In this document: positions 21,706 to 31,691 of the stretch, piece by piece | Layout of the letters: each line of letters starts with the position of its first letter | How positions within the stretch are numbered: the first letter of the stretch is position 1 | Assembly: GCA_037157565.1 (NCBI GenBank) | Contig: JAZHRO010000014.1 | Location: 105,555,501 to 105,619,500, forward strand | DNA length: 64,000 nt | Source: Thalassia testudinum | Taxonomy: Eukaryota > Streptophyta > Magnoliopsida > Alismatales > Hydrocharitaceae | Reading direction: 5' to 3' | Notes under the pieces: model-generated | What the model was told of the DNA's origin: nothing | The model's input: only the letters and a program-made list of their open reading frames with translations | Database searches by the model: none | Made by a program: the position numbers and the translations under genes

Positions 21706-24404
21706 TGTTAGTCGCTTTGAAATGGGTTTTAAAATCGTTGCATTATAGTACAGTTCGAATCAGTGCAAAGAACAGATAAAATTTATACTCGAATGAAAGT
21801 TCGAGGTTGTTTGCTGGGAGCAAATATGGAATTCACATGCTAATCTCAATTTATAATGTAAATGAGCACAATTAATTACTCAAAATCTAATAGACAATGT
21901 AGCACATGAGCATAAGATGAGTTAAAAAGAAATCTAGACAAAATAATGGTGATTTAGATCACCAATTATAAGTCTAATACATAGAACAACTACTCAAATC
22001 AACTCAGAGGAAGGAATATGTAATCAGACGTCTGATTTTGCAATCAGACGTCTTAAAAGACGTTGCTACAGTACCCCTTTGTTATTTTTCTTCTGATGTT
22101 CTTTTCTTTTTCCATGACTTCTCTTTTCTCTTCTTCTTCTTCTTTGGCTTCTCGTCTCTTGGCTTGTCTTTCTTCTCTTCTTTTTCTACATACCTCTTCT
22201 TCTTCACACATAGAGGGGGATCCTTCTTTAAATGGCTAAGTATCAGCCGTTCCTTTCTATAGCAAAACCCCCCTAATCCTACGCTCTCTCTCCTTATCTC
22301 TCTGGGTTCCGCTCTCATAGAGCCATCCTTCGTAATCGGTAATCGGGTTTCAAGGATCCACGTAGCCAGGACTAGGGCTACCTGTTGTGGGGTAGTAGCC
22401 GAGGTGTGTTCAGTTTAGGCGAGTAATTGGGTATGGTGTCAGGTCCGCGTGGTGGTGTCACAGGCGAGACATGTGGGGTGTGCGGGGACCTCACCCCTTG
22501 TGGTCTTGAGGTAAATAGCCCATATGAGAAATCAATTTATGGCACTTGAAATGCTCGTGTTTTTGAGGTAGGACTAAATGTCCCACCGTCTCCGCAAGGA
22601 AAAAGCTGCTGATGCCGCTTTGTCGAATTGGGGCAGTGTCTGTGCTCGGGGTCCCCAAGTGAAGACCTAGTGTCAATCCTGCGGTGATTCCACAGTGCCT
22701 GGGGGGTGTGGCCTGGAGCTTTGTGGCTAGAACTCGAAGAACAAAGGCAGCAATGGGCGGGGGGCAACGGAAGTCTAGCATGCACCTGAGAAACACAAGT
22801 ATGGCCTCTTAGCCACGTTAAAATACTTCAGGAGCTTCGTCGGAGGACAGCGAACGTAGTGGGGTGTGTGATGAGGCGAGTGTGTGCGTGTAGGTGGCTG
22901 ATGGAGTCGGTCTTGGGTGAAGAATAATGGGTTGTTTGGGAGATGGTTTGGGTGAGTGGAGCAACAAATAGAGAGAGGGCTTTGGTTGGTGGAGTCAAGG
23001 CGAAAGTGTAGGAAAGGTCGGCGAGGCGTAGGGAGCGATGTAGTGATGGGAACGCCTCGCCGGAGGGATTGCCGGAGACAGGGAAGACAAGGATGAACGG
23101 CGGCGTCGAGGGTTATTTTTGGGATTTTAATAAGGGAAATTAATCTAAAGAACTAGAGAGACCTAACTACCTACTCTAAGGGTCGAAAAGGATAAGGAGG
23201 ACGTCGGGTATGGTATGGCTGGTGCCGTGGAAGGGAACTGCTTCGGTGAGGGTAGGACGGCGAGGACTACAAAGATAGAGGTGCCGGTTGGTACTGCTCA
23301 ACGCGGAGGGAGGCAGGGAAGGAGAATCTTCCGCCAGTATTGTGGTTAGACGATGAGGAGAGGCATAGGGGATCGTCGGAGCCGAGAAGCCTTACAACTG
23401 GATTAGGAGGGAAGAAGTTGGGGTAGATCCGGTCGAAATCAAGCTTGGGGAACTTGACGAGGTCTGGGGGTCCTTTTATAGGGGTATAGAGGGCGAAAAG
23501 AGCTTGGAAGCTTAGCCAAGGTTCCAAGCTTGGAAGGTTCGCCGGAATAGGATACCCAATTCTTTCACGTGTTCACATTAGGATTTGGGCAAGATCTGGA
23601 ACTTTGGATCTGGCTGAAAAGGAAGGCAATTACTTGACGAGTTTCCCTTTCAATTTTGAGAGGGATTCGTCAAGTAATCGCAAAGATTTTGCCAAAATAA
23701 GCTCGCTGGAGTAGGAGTTCTCCGCAAAAATGGTGGAAGGACCTATTTGTAAATAAGATGACAAAAGTTAGGGGCATGAGTGTGAGATAAAAGAGTTAGA
23801 CAGGACCAAATTGCAAAATTAAGTCAAGATGATCTCAGATTGGGCTCAAATTTTGGTACAAACCTAATTTGAACCTAAGGAATCTAATGGTGAAGTTAGA
23901 TTTTGGTTTTGACCTAGTTTGATTAGGTAATTTATGCAAAAACCCAAATTAGGGCAAATCTCTATCTAAGACTCTGTTTTGAGTCAAGACGGGTTCTGAT
24001 GGTCAAATTGAAGGTACCAAACCCTAGAGAATATTTTTATATGAATTTTAGAGGGTTTAGGTGAATTTTATCTTGATCAGAACCTCATTTAATTAAGCGA
24101 GTCTATTTTTAGTGTGTCAGATGTCATTTAATTCTTGAAATGCGTAAAAAACCCTTTTCTGTCTGTACAGACTCACTTGTTAGACATTTAAGACCACTTA
24201 ACCTTTATTTAACCCCTGAGAAATCCTGTTATTGTATTGCAATTGAGATATGCTATTAAAATTGCAGTTTTACCCCTGTTTTCTTGTATTTCTCTCAGAA
24301 TGATTATGCAGTGAATTAGGGCTCTCTGGCGGTTATGTAGGAGCATTTATTCCTTGATTATGACTAATTAAAGCTAGATATGACTGATGATGACGTTATC
24401 ATCA
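21706..24404 (-). mobile_element. Solo LTR B-1 (family B), inside A2
   Basis: 2,699 bases. On the minus strand it begins TGATGATAACGTCATCA (24404-24388) and ends GCGACTAACA at 21706. Flanks CTGAC (21701-21705) and CTAAC (24405-24409) are a target duplication with one transition. The minus strand is clearly homologous to B-4 (48927-51814) and B-2 over the 5' 700 bases (AAACCTCTAAAATTCAT, TTGACTAGGCAATT-like words) and at the 3' end (GTACTATAATGCAACG). No ORF is credible; 23267-23527 and the 22491-22796 frames are incidental. Confidence 0.85.
23473..23482 (-). promoter_or_regulatory. TATA box of LTR B-1
   Basis: The minus strand reads CTATAAAAGG, about 920 bases into the LTR, at the same relative place as in B-4. 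Confidence 0.5.
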
Positions 24405-25130
24405 CTAACCCTTTGCTACTATGCTCTCATTACACATTGTGGGTCGTTGATCTTGATCCAATGACCTTGGGCTAGACATGTCTCCTCATTTGTGCCCTAT
24501 CCTTCTCAATCGTTGGATTTCAAACCAACGGTTGAGACCCATCTCCAGCTACACTTCATGGTTTCTAAAGCAAAATCAAGGCATTATCTTGGCCGTTGGA
24601 TCAAAATCTAACGGTCGAGATCTCGCACCCATGGCCTCAGTGTAGTAGTGAAGCTTTGCCTTCTCAAGCAACTGGCATGAGATCGAGACACAATGCACAT
24701 CTCTTCCTAGACATGAGCGAGATAACAATTGAACTACATGATCAACATTGTGCGGTTATGGATGCGCCATGTCAGCACCTTATCTTTGCTTACAAACTCA
24801 ACGCATGTGAGGTGCGTGCTCTCAACTGAATGATCAGCATTAGACAGCTCCAGCGATACCACATGGCACAACCGATGGAAAGGCATGCCATACATGCAAT
24901 CCAATGTGCGATCATACGTGTGACTCGCGCGATCTGAAGGCAGAATGCGACACAATTTGAGCCCTTTGATCAGAATATAACGGTCGTGCTTGGCTCCTCA
25001 GTCGCTAGCGTGATGCATAGTGGTGCACGTACTACGCGTAATGGCCGGGTGCGCCTCGCCCGTGCCATGTCCTCCACACTGCATTTAGTGCCTTGGCATG
25101 CCAAATGATTTGGTATGCCCTCCTTAATCT

Positions 25131-25140
25131 CTATAAATAC
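25131..25140 (+). promoter_or_regulatory. TATA box of LTR A2
   Basis: CTATAAATAC in the family-A promoter position, followed about 60 bases later by the conserved CTCTAGAGCTCAAGA leader. Confidence 0.5.
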
Positions 25141-26106
25141 CACTACACCCTCCTCCCTTCCTCTTCATCCCTTCCTAGCTCTTTCTCACCCTCTCTAGAG
25201 CTCAAGAACCCTCTTGAGATTGAGTCCCAGGCCTCGGGATGCTCCACTAGAGAAATCAAATAATTTTCCACCTTCTCACCCCTGTTCATGGAGCACTTGT
25301 GTCCATCCTTTCACCTTCATTTCAGAAGTGGATCCTGCGACGGTGATGCCCTATCTCATCCTCCCTTTGTTCGAGCTTCGTCCTCCTTCCTCCGTCTCCG
25401 TTCTCTCTCTTCTAGGCATTGTCTGACCAGCTCATTCGCCAAGCAACCATCGAGGGGATTTCTCACTCTTTTTCTATCTTTTACTGAATTCTAGTGTAGT
25501 TTATTTTTTGTAATTAGTTGTAATAAACATTAATGCATTTATCTAGGAGTGATTCTCTCTCTCTTTCTCTCTCTTATATTTTTCAAGTAGAATAAAATAG
25601 TTAGATATTTTTCCAACTTGATTTCATGTTATATAAAATCCTAAGAAAATTAGAAAAACCAAAACTCTTCATAGATAAATAAAAGCAAATGTGATTTTTC
25701 CTAATCAAATGGTGCCTCCTTGCATTTGACTCAGGATTCACCATCCCAGTTATAAATATTATCTAATAGCCAAATTTTTCGCAATTACGATCATGGGTTT
25801 TCAGACTCTGACTTTTCTCATGAATTTTTCGACTTATCATCACCCACTATTGGCCACTACTCCTCTTCCCCATGGCAGCATCGACAGCTCCATCCTCATT
25901 TCCATCCAATCCTTCAACGTGCATAACTCCGATCGTCAATCTCCTTCGTTAGGAAAGTGAACTATAGCATGCCATTATCTCACCTCACTGCAAACGACCC
26001 TTGATCCACCATCCATGTTTTATAAATTATATTTGGTATGGATTTTTGCGAGCTACGACGATGAGGTTTTGATGTTTTATAAATCGTAAATTTTTGCTTA
26101 TCAAAT

Positions 26107-26125
26107 TAGCGTCATTACCGGGGGA
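26107..26125 (+). promoter_or_regulatory. Primer-binding site, tRNA-Asp type (E)
   Basis: TAGCGTCATTACCGGGGGA lies 3 bases after the E LTR terminus. It is a tRNA-Asp complement with transitions and one extra G. Confidence 0.75.
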
Positions 26126-26375
26126 GGCGACAAGCACATTTTATTTTCACTATCTCTTCATTCCGTACTTGTTATCTAACTCAACTTTACTTTGTTTGAC
26201 TGTTGTATTTGCAAGAAGATTGCGTACGAGCAGGGTCAGAGTGTAATGAGATGGTTAGATGGAGTAAAAAGCAGGTAAAAGACAAGTACACATCTTTTTT
26301 CACTTCCCTCTTCAAAAAAAAAAAAGATATGTCCACATAGGATTTTCATGAATCCTAAGTAGACTTGTGTGTTTT
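26126..26375 (+). other. 5' UTR of element E, first part
   Basis: Non-coding leader between the primer site and the B-2 insertion. It contains ATTTGCAAGAAGATTGCG, an A-run (26324-26335) and GTTTT (26371-26375), which is the left target site of B-2. The UTR resumes at 35212. Confidence 0.65.
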
Positions 26376-26642
26376 TGATGGTAACACCATCATTCGCTAT
26401 AACTAGCTTGAATTAGTTGGAATCAAGTGAAAAATGCTCTCGAATAGTTGCCTAAGGATAGTAATGCCACTCATATCCATTTTGAGGAGAGAACATTAAA
26501 ACTAGGTTAAATCTGCAATTTTTTTTTTTTGAAATTGAAAGGAAAGCTATCATACTAGGATAGCAATCCGGGAGAGCAATTTATTAATACTAAGAAATAT
26601 AGAGAGGTCTACAAATTGGATCCCCATCTATGTATAGAGGGA

Positions 26643-29600
26643 CTAGCACTCATTTATAATTTGTACACAACAAATTGGTCTCTCCTGAAAAAGTCTCTCA
26701 TTCCTCGCTCTCCACACGCACCAGAGAGTCACCGCCATGCGTAAATGTGGCTTCCCAGTTATCCTAAACCCATGCCATAAAGATTCCCATGATGGAAGAG
26801 GCTCATTGTAGATTTTTCTCCAAATTGTGTTAGTGACCAAACAAGAGGAAAACAAATGATTGAAACTGTCAGTGTGCATCCCACAGAGATGGCATTCATG
26901 TAGAGTTGTCCCCATCCTCTTGTGCCTAAGGTCTCCAGTTATCAGGCCATCCCTTCTACATAGCCATAGGAATATTTGTACCTTGAGAGGGACCTTCAGC
27001 AGCCATAATTTCTTATCAATAAAATCACCTCCCATACCACTGTTGGAACTCCTAATTTTTCTATAGGCTTGTTGCGTCATATAGATGCCATCCCATGCAT
27101 AAGTATCCTCCACACCATGCCTTGGACAGCTAGTCTGTAGGTCTGAAATCAGGCGCTGCTGTTCTTCCCACAATCTAGTCCCCTCCCTGCATGCCTCCGA
27201 TTTAGCCAGCTGCCAACATCTGCTAGATTCAGACCAGAAGTTATTTACCACCCCATCCTTATTAGTAGAAGCCGAGTAGACCCTTGGATAAGCCTCCTGT
27301 AGGGTGCCCAATGACATCCACTGCTCTTTCTAGAAACTGAAATTTTTGCCATCTCCCAGAACTAGCTGCAACAAGTGCCAATTATCTCTGACAGCTTGAA
27401 TAACAGATCGCCAAAATGGGGAGGGTTTGGAGGGGTATAATCTGTTCAGAGCATTGTTGGAGCAACCATAGCCATCATGAATAAGTTTAGTCCATACCCT
27501 TTCCTCCCCATTTAGAATTTTGATAGCCCATTTAATCAATAAGGCTTCATTAAACTCTTTAAGAGCTTTAATCCCCAGTCCACCTTCTTCCTTGGGTTGA
27601 CACAGATGCACCCATTTCAGTGGTTGCATGAACTTACCCTCATGTCGTGCACCTCTCCAAAAGAATTTCTTTCGCATCAAATCCAACTATTTCCAAATGG
27701 AATCTAGAGCTTTGAAGATGGAGAAGTAGAAAATCGGAATGGAGGTGATAAACAAAATTTAACAAGATTAACCTTCAACCCTTAGATAGGAACTTACTGT
27801 TCCATCCTTCCAGCTAAACAGAAATCTTGTTAAAGAGGGCATTCCAATCACTCTTCTATAGCTTTGAATACCTCAGTGGCAGTCCCAAATATCTGATTGG
27901 TAGATTGGACAGAGGAGTTCCCAGCATGGCTGACAGTGCATGTTGCTCCTGCTCATTCATGCCAAAACATATCAGGGTGGATTTCTCCTTGTTTAATCTT
28001 AGACTTGATAGATCCCCAAAGATGTTCACCATATGTCCTAAGGCTTCGACTACAATAGTTGTCCCCTTAACAAAGAATATTGTGTTGTCTGCATATTGAA
28101 TTATAGGGGCCATAGCTCTTCTGTTAGACAGTGAGTATCCTTTGATGACACCAGCCTCAGCTAGCTTACAAGCATATCTGGCTAATCCATCCACAGTAAG
28201 GTTGAATACCAACGGGGCTAATGGGCATCCTTGCCTAACACCACATCATGGCTGAATCCATGCCCCACATGGTTTGCCATTAATCAAAGGAGAAAAAGAA
28301 GAGGTTGTGATACAGTGCTTCATCCATTGGATCCACAATGATGGGAAACCTCTTCTCTTAAAGACCTGCTAGAGATAAGACCATGAGATAGAGTCATAAG
28401 CCTTCCAGAAATCAACTTTCGACATAAAAGCTTGACATTTCCTTCTGTGCCACCCACACACCATCTCCTGAGCCATAATAAATGATTCCTGCAAAGATCT
28501 ATTAGGGAGGAATGCTGATTGGCTAGGATGAATCAGATTCTGCAAGACCAACCTTAACCTATTTGCCAGTATTTTGCTCACCACCAAATAAATTGAGTTT
28601 GAGAGTGAAATAGGCCTGAAATCAGAGAAACTCTCTGCTCCTTGGACCTTCGGTAGCAAAAAAAGAAAGGACTGGTTGATCTTATCAAAGCTTGAATTCC
28701 CTCCCTCAAATTCCTTGATGACCTCCATCACCTCCCTGCCGACCAAGCTCCACAACTCCTTATAAAAGAAGACTTGGATGCCATCAGGTCCAAGAGATCC
28801 CTCACTATTTAGCTCCTTTATGGCATCCATAGTTTCTTTCTCAGTTATGGTATCCATCAATCTGGAAGCCTGTTCCTCAGAAAGTTTAGGTGCATCACTC
28901 ACCGTCATCCTCCACATGCCTCTAGCTGTAGCCCGTGAAGCATCCATGTAGTATCGGATGGCTTTCAATCTAATCTCTTGCAGAGAGGAGATTCTTTGAC
29001 CATTCTTGACTATGGAAGAGATTATGTTCGTCCTTTTGCGAGAGCTGGTTGCAAGGTGAAAATATTTAGTGTTGGCATCACCCTCCTTCAACCAAAGTTG
29101 TCTTGATCTCTCCCTCCAATCCATCTCCTGATTCAAATCTTCCTCCACCACCACTCCTTGCCACATTCTTCTATCAGCAAGTTCTTGATCAGACAGAGGT
29201 CCTACTACCTCTTTTATATCCAAGCCCTTGATCTTCTCCAAAGCCTCCAAACGTCTTTGTTGTCTCAACGTAGATATCACAGCCCCATATTCATTAAGCA
29301 TTTTGTGCAAATCAACCAGTTTAGAAGCAAACTTGACAGTAGTTGATCCTTCCACTCGTTTGGCCCTCCACCATGTCTCAATTATCTCAACAAAACCCAG
29401 TTCACGCATCCATGACCTTTTAAATTTGAAATAAGAGCCAACCTGAATTTGTTCCCCACTATCCCAAACTAGGGGGTGTGATATGAAAAAGGGTGTTCCA
29501 GCCCAGAAACTATTGAAAGATGGTGCATTTCAAGGAGATTGGCATTTCCAAAAAATCTGTTAATCTTTGACATAAGGCCACTACCATTTCTCCAAGTAAA

Positions 29601-30147
29601 CTTAGCACCAGAAGATGGGTATTCACTTAAACCCAGATTTTGGACCAACAATTGGAATCCAAGTGATGCACTATCCACTACACCATTTGGCTTGTCTCTT
29701 TCTATTAACACATAGTTAAAATCCCCCCCCCACCAGCCAAGCAACCCCTTGTATAAGTTCTGCAGTTGCAACCCAGTCATCCCATAATTCCTGCCTCATT
29801 GATGCAAGACATGGCCCATATACACCAGTGATGAAGTACACATCTTCCCCCTGACATCTTTTGAACTTACATGTCACCAAATGCCGCGCTTTATGCACCT
29901 CCAGCATCTAAAGAGAAGCCTTTCTCCTCCAAAGAGTGATCCCACCTGATCTGCCTTGCGCATTGATAGACACACATTCAGTCATCCCCACATTCTTTAA
30001 GTCAGTCGATGCCCTGTCCTCTTCATTCTCAATGTGTGTTTCTTGAATTATGGCACAATCAACCTCCCACTCTCTCAGATACCTTGAGAGGGAAGCCCTC
30101 CGGCTCTTGTCGCGCAACCCACTCACGTTCCATGTGAGGACTCTCAT
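26643..30147 (-). pseudogene. LINE ORF2: endonuclease, reverse transcriptase, zf-RVT
   Basis: ORF2 normally nicks target DNA and reverse-transcribes the element in place. It opens MRVLTWNVSGLRDKSRR, the first motif of AP-type endonuclease; QETH and GGDFNYV follow. The RT has GPDGI, PKVQGAESFSDFRPISL, SAFLPNRS and KVDFWKAYDSISW (near 28380-28430). The catalytic box reads YADN (28084-28095) where YADD is expected, so polymerase activity is lost. The C-terminus (27317-26643) carries W, LKVPLKVQIFLW and CHLCGMHTDSFNHLFSSC, typical of zf-RVT. It is about 1,168 codons long. Stops lie near 29908, 28369 and elsewhere. One frameshift falls at a C-run on the plus strand (29723-29731), where polymerase slippage is likely. 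The start overlaps the ORF1 stop as ATGA. Confidence 0.93.
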
Positions 30148-31241
30148 CGTCCTCCAAGGGACTCCCCCCTATTTGCACCCTGGGCCCTGCCCAACTTCAT
30201 AATAGAAGCCATCGAGTTTTCACCAATTTTCATAGATTTGGTTGGTTTTCTTTGTCTGAGTTTATAAGGAGATCTACCCACACCTCCTTTGGTATTTGTC
30301 CCAGCTCCAAATTTCAGACCTTCCGTTGCATTTGACTTGGATTGGGGTTGCCCAGAAGTATTTGAAATCTCCTGTAGGATCCTCTCTTCTGCCACATTTG
30401 ACAAAGGTTGAGTTGCTCCCTCCATTAAACCAACCACTGCATCTTCAGCTAGAGTAGCAAATCCTGCAACCATGGTCGCCACCACCTCTTTTGATCTTAG
30501 ATGTAAAGGCAAACCCCTGATTCCTAACCTTCCCGATCTAGACCCTGCCCATTGGGGAGGTCATTTGGGCAAGGATCCATCAAAAGGAGAAACTAGTCTC
30601 TAAATCACCAATAGTCCATTAGCAGAATTTGATCAAAAATGCAGACATTCAACATCCATCATTCCCAAATCAAAAAACACAAACCGAGTTGGGGAGAGAA
30701 ATGCAACCTTCGAATCATCAGTCGACAAAGATAGAGACCTTACCAACTAACAAATATTATCCAAGGACGAAGTGTCGATCATCACCTCTCCTACCAGAGG
30801 CCCCTGCAGCACCAGTTCAGTGGTTTTGATTTCTTCCATCATGGGTACCTCAACATCCACTATATGACCCCCATAGGTAGGAGGAGGCGGCGGTGGTGGC
30901 CTCTTAGAGTTTGTTGCCCTTGGAAGCAGTTTGAACACGTCCCTCTCCTGCCCTCTATTGGTCACATAGGCATCCCTCTTGTGGCCATGTCCTCCACATG
31001 CAAGGCATATGATTGGATGTCAGCAAACCGCCGCCATGTGCCCTCGGCATCGGCATCTGAAACACAAAACCTCCTTATCGCCCCAACGCCTCTCACTATT
31101 TGCGCTCCCCATACTTGCTCCTCATCTTCCAGCATCCCTGGCTCTTCTTATTTCCTTTCGTCTCCAAGCCTTAGACCTCCAGGTCATCCATCCTTCACCA
31201 TCGCGATTCCTCCCTCTAGTCGCCCTAGGGTCGCCCGCCAT
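30144..31241 (-). pseudogene. LINE ORF1: CCHC RNA-binding protein
   Basis: A chaperone-like nucleocapsid protein of plant L1 elements. One frame of 365 codons opens MAGDPRATRGRNRDG and is basic. Knuckle 1 (31064-31023) is a perfect C-X2-C-X4-H-X4-C. It is followed by a TGA stop. Knuckle 2 (31007-30966) has its last Cys changed to Tyr. A Pro-rich run (PPPPPPP) follows, and the C-terminus is basic (KLRQRKPTKS). There are several in-frame stops but no frameshift. The stop codon overlaps the ORF2 ATG (30147-30144), which suggests coupled translation. Confidence 0.8.
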
Positions 31242-31691
31242 TCCCCAATTCAAATTTCTTCAATTATAATTATTTATCATTAAATCTGCAATTTTAACAG
31301 CACATCACAAACACAGAATAACCATGTGGTCACTCAGGGGTTAATTAAAGGTCAATTAAGCATTAAAGACTAAAAAGTTGGTCAACACTAATAGAAATAG
31401 GGTTTCACGTATTTCAAGAATCGAATCAGTACACAAAACCCTAATTTTAGCCCCACTTAAATTGAAGAGGTTCTGGTTAGGATAAAATTCATCTAAACCT
31501 CCTAAAATTCATAGAAAAATATTCTAAGAGGTTTGGTACCCTTGTTTGACCATCTAAACCTATTTTGACCTAGAACAGAGTTTCAAATGGATTCTACCTT
31601 AATTTGAGCTTTTGTACAGATTGCCTAGTCAAACGTGGTCAAAACTCAAATCCAAGTTACCATTAAATTCCTTGAGTCCAAATTAGGTTAC

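Larger units (their letters stand above)
21198..25839 (+). mobile_element. Solo LTR A2 (family A), containing B-1
   Basis: A family-A LTR of about 1.94 kb (21198-21705 plus 24410-25839), with no PBS or coding region attached. It begins TGATAGATAC and ends CGACTTATCA. Flanks CCACC (21193-21197) and TCACC (25840-25844) are a target duplication with one transition. It shares with A1 and A3 the CCGTTGGATC-type hairpins (24504-24537 and 24593-24614), a decayed tRNA-like segment (24638-24689), a TATA box (25131) and the CTCTAGAG/GGGATGCTCC leader. A solo LTR arises by recombination between the two LTRs of a full element. Confidence 0.75.
20169..26103 (+). mobile_element. 5' LTR of element E, interrupted by solo LTR A2
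   Basis: The E LTR consists of 20169-21197 plus about 25845-26103, roughly 1.3 kb in total. It begins TGATAAACAC and ends TTGCTTATCA just before a tRNA-Asp primer site. The TATA box is at 21005. The insertion that splits it runs 21198-25839. Open frames at 20617 (minus), 20787 and 20944 are shadows in C-rich LTR sequence. Confidence 0.7.
26523..31279 (-). mobile_element. L1-type LINE, near full length, inside B-2
   Basis: A non-LTR retrotransposon on the minus strand with ORF1 (31241-30144), ORF2 (30147-26643), a short 3' UTR and a poly(A) tail, seen as T's at about 26523-26530. It is bracketed by a 16-base target duplication TTAAATCTGCAATTTT at 26507-26522 and 31280-31295. That sequence occurs once in the uninterrupted B LTRs, in related form. 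Only about 38 bases precede the ORF1 ATG, so the 5' UTR is short or slightly truncated. Both ORFs are mutated. Confidence 0.92.

Noticed and set aside
27827..28099. Plus-strand open frame opposite LINE RT
   Set aside because: Shadow of the minus-strand RT. All domain evidence is on the minus strand.
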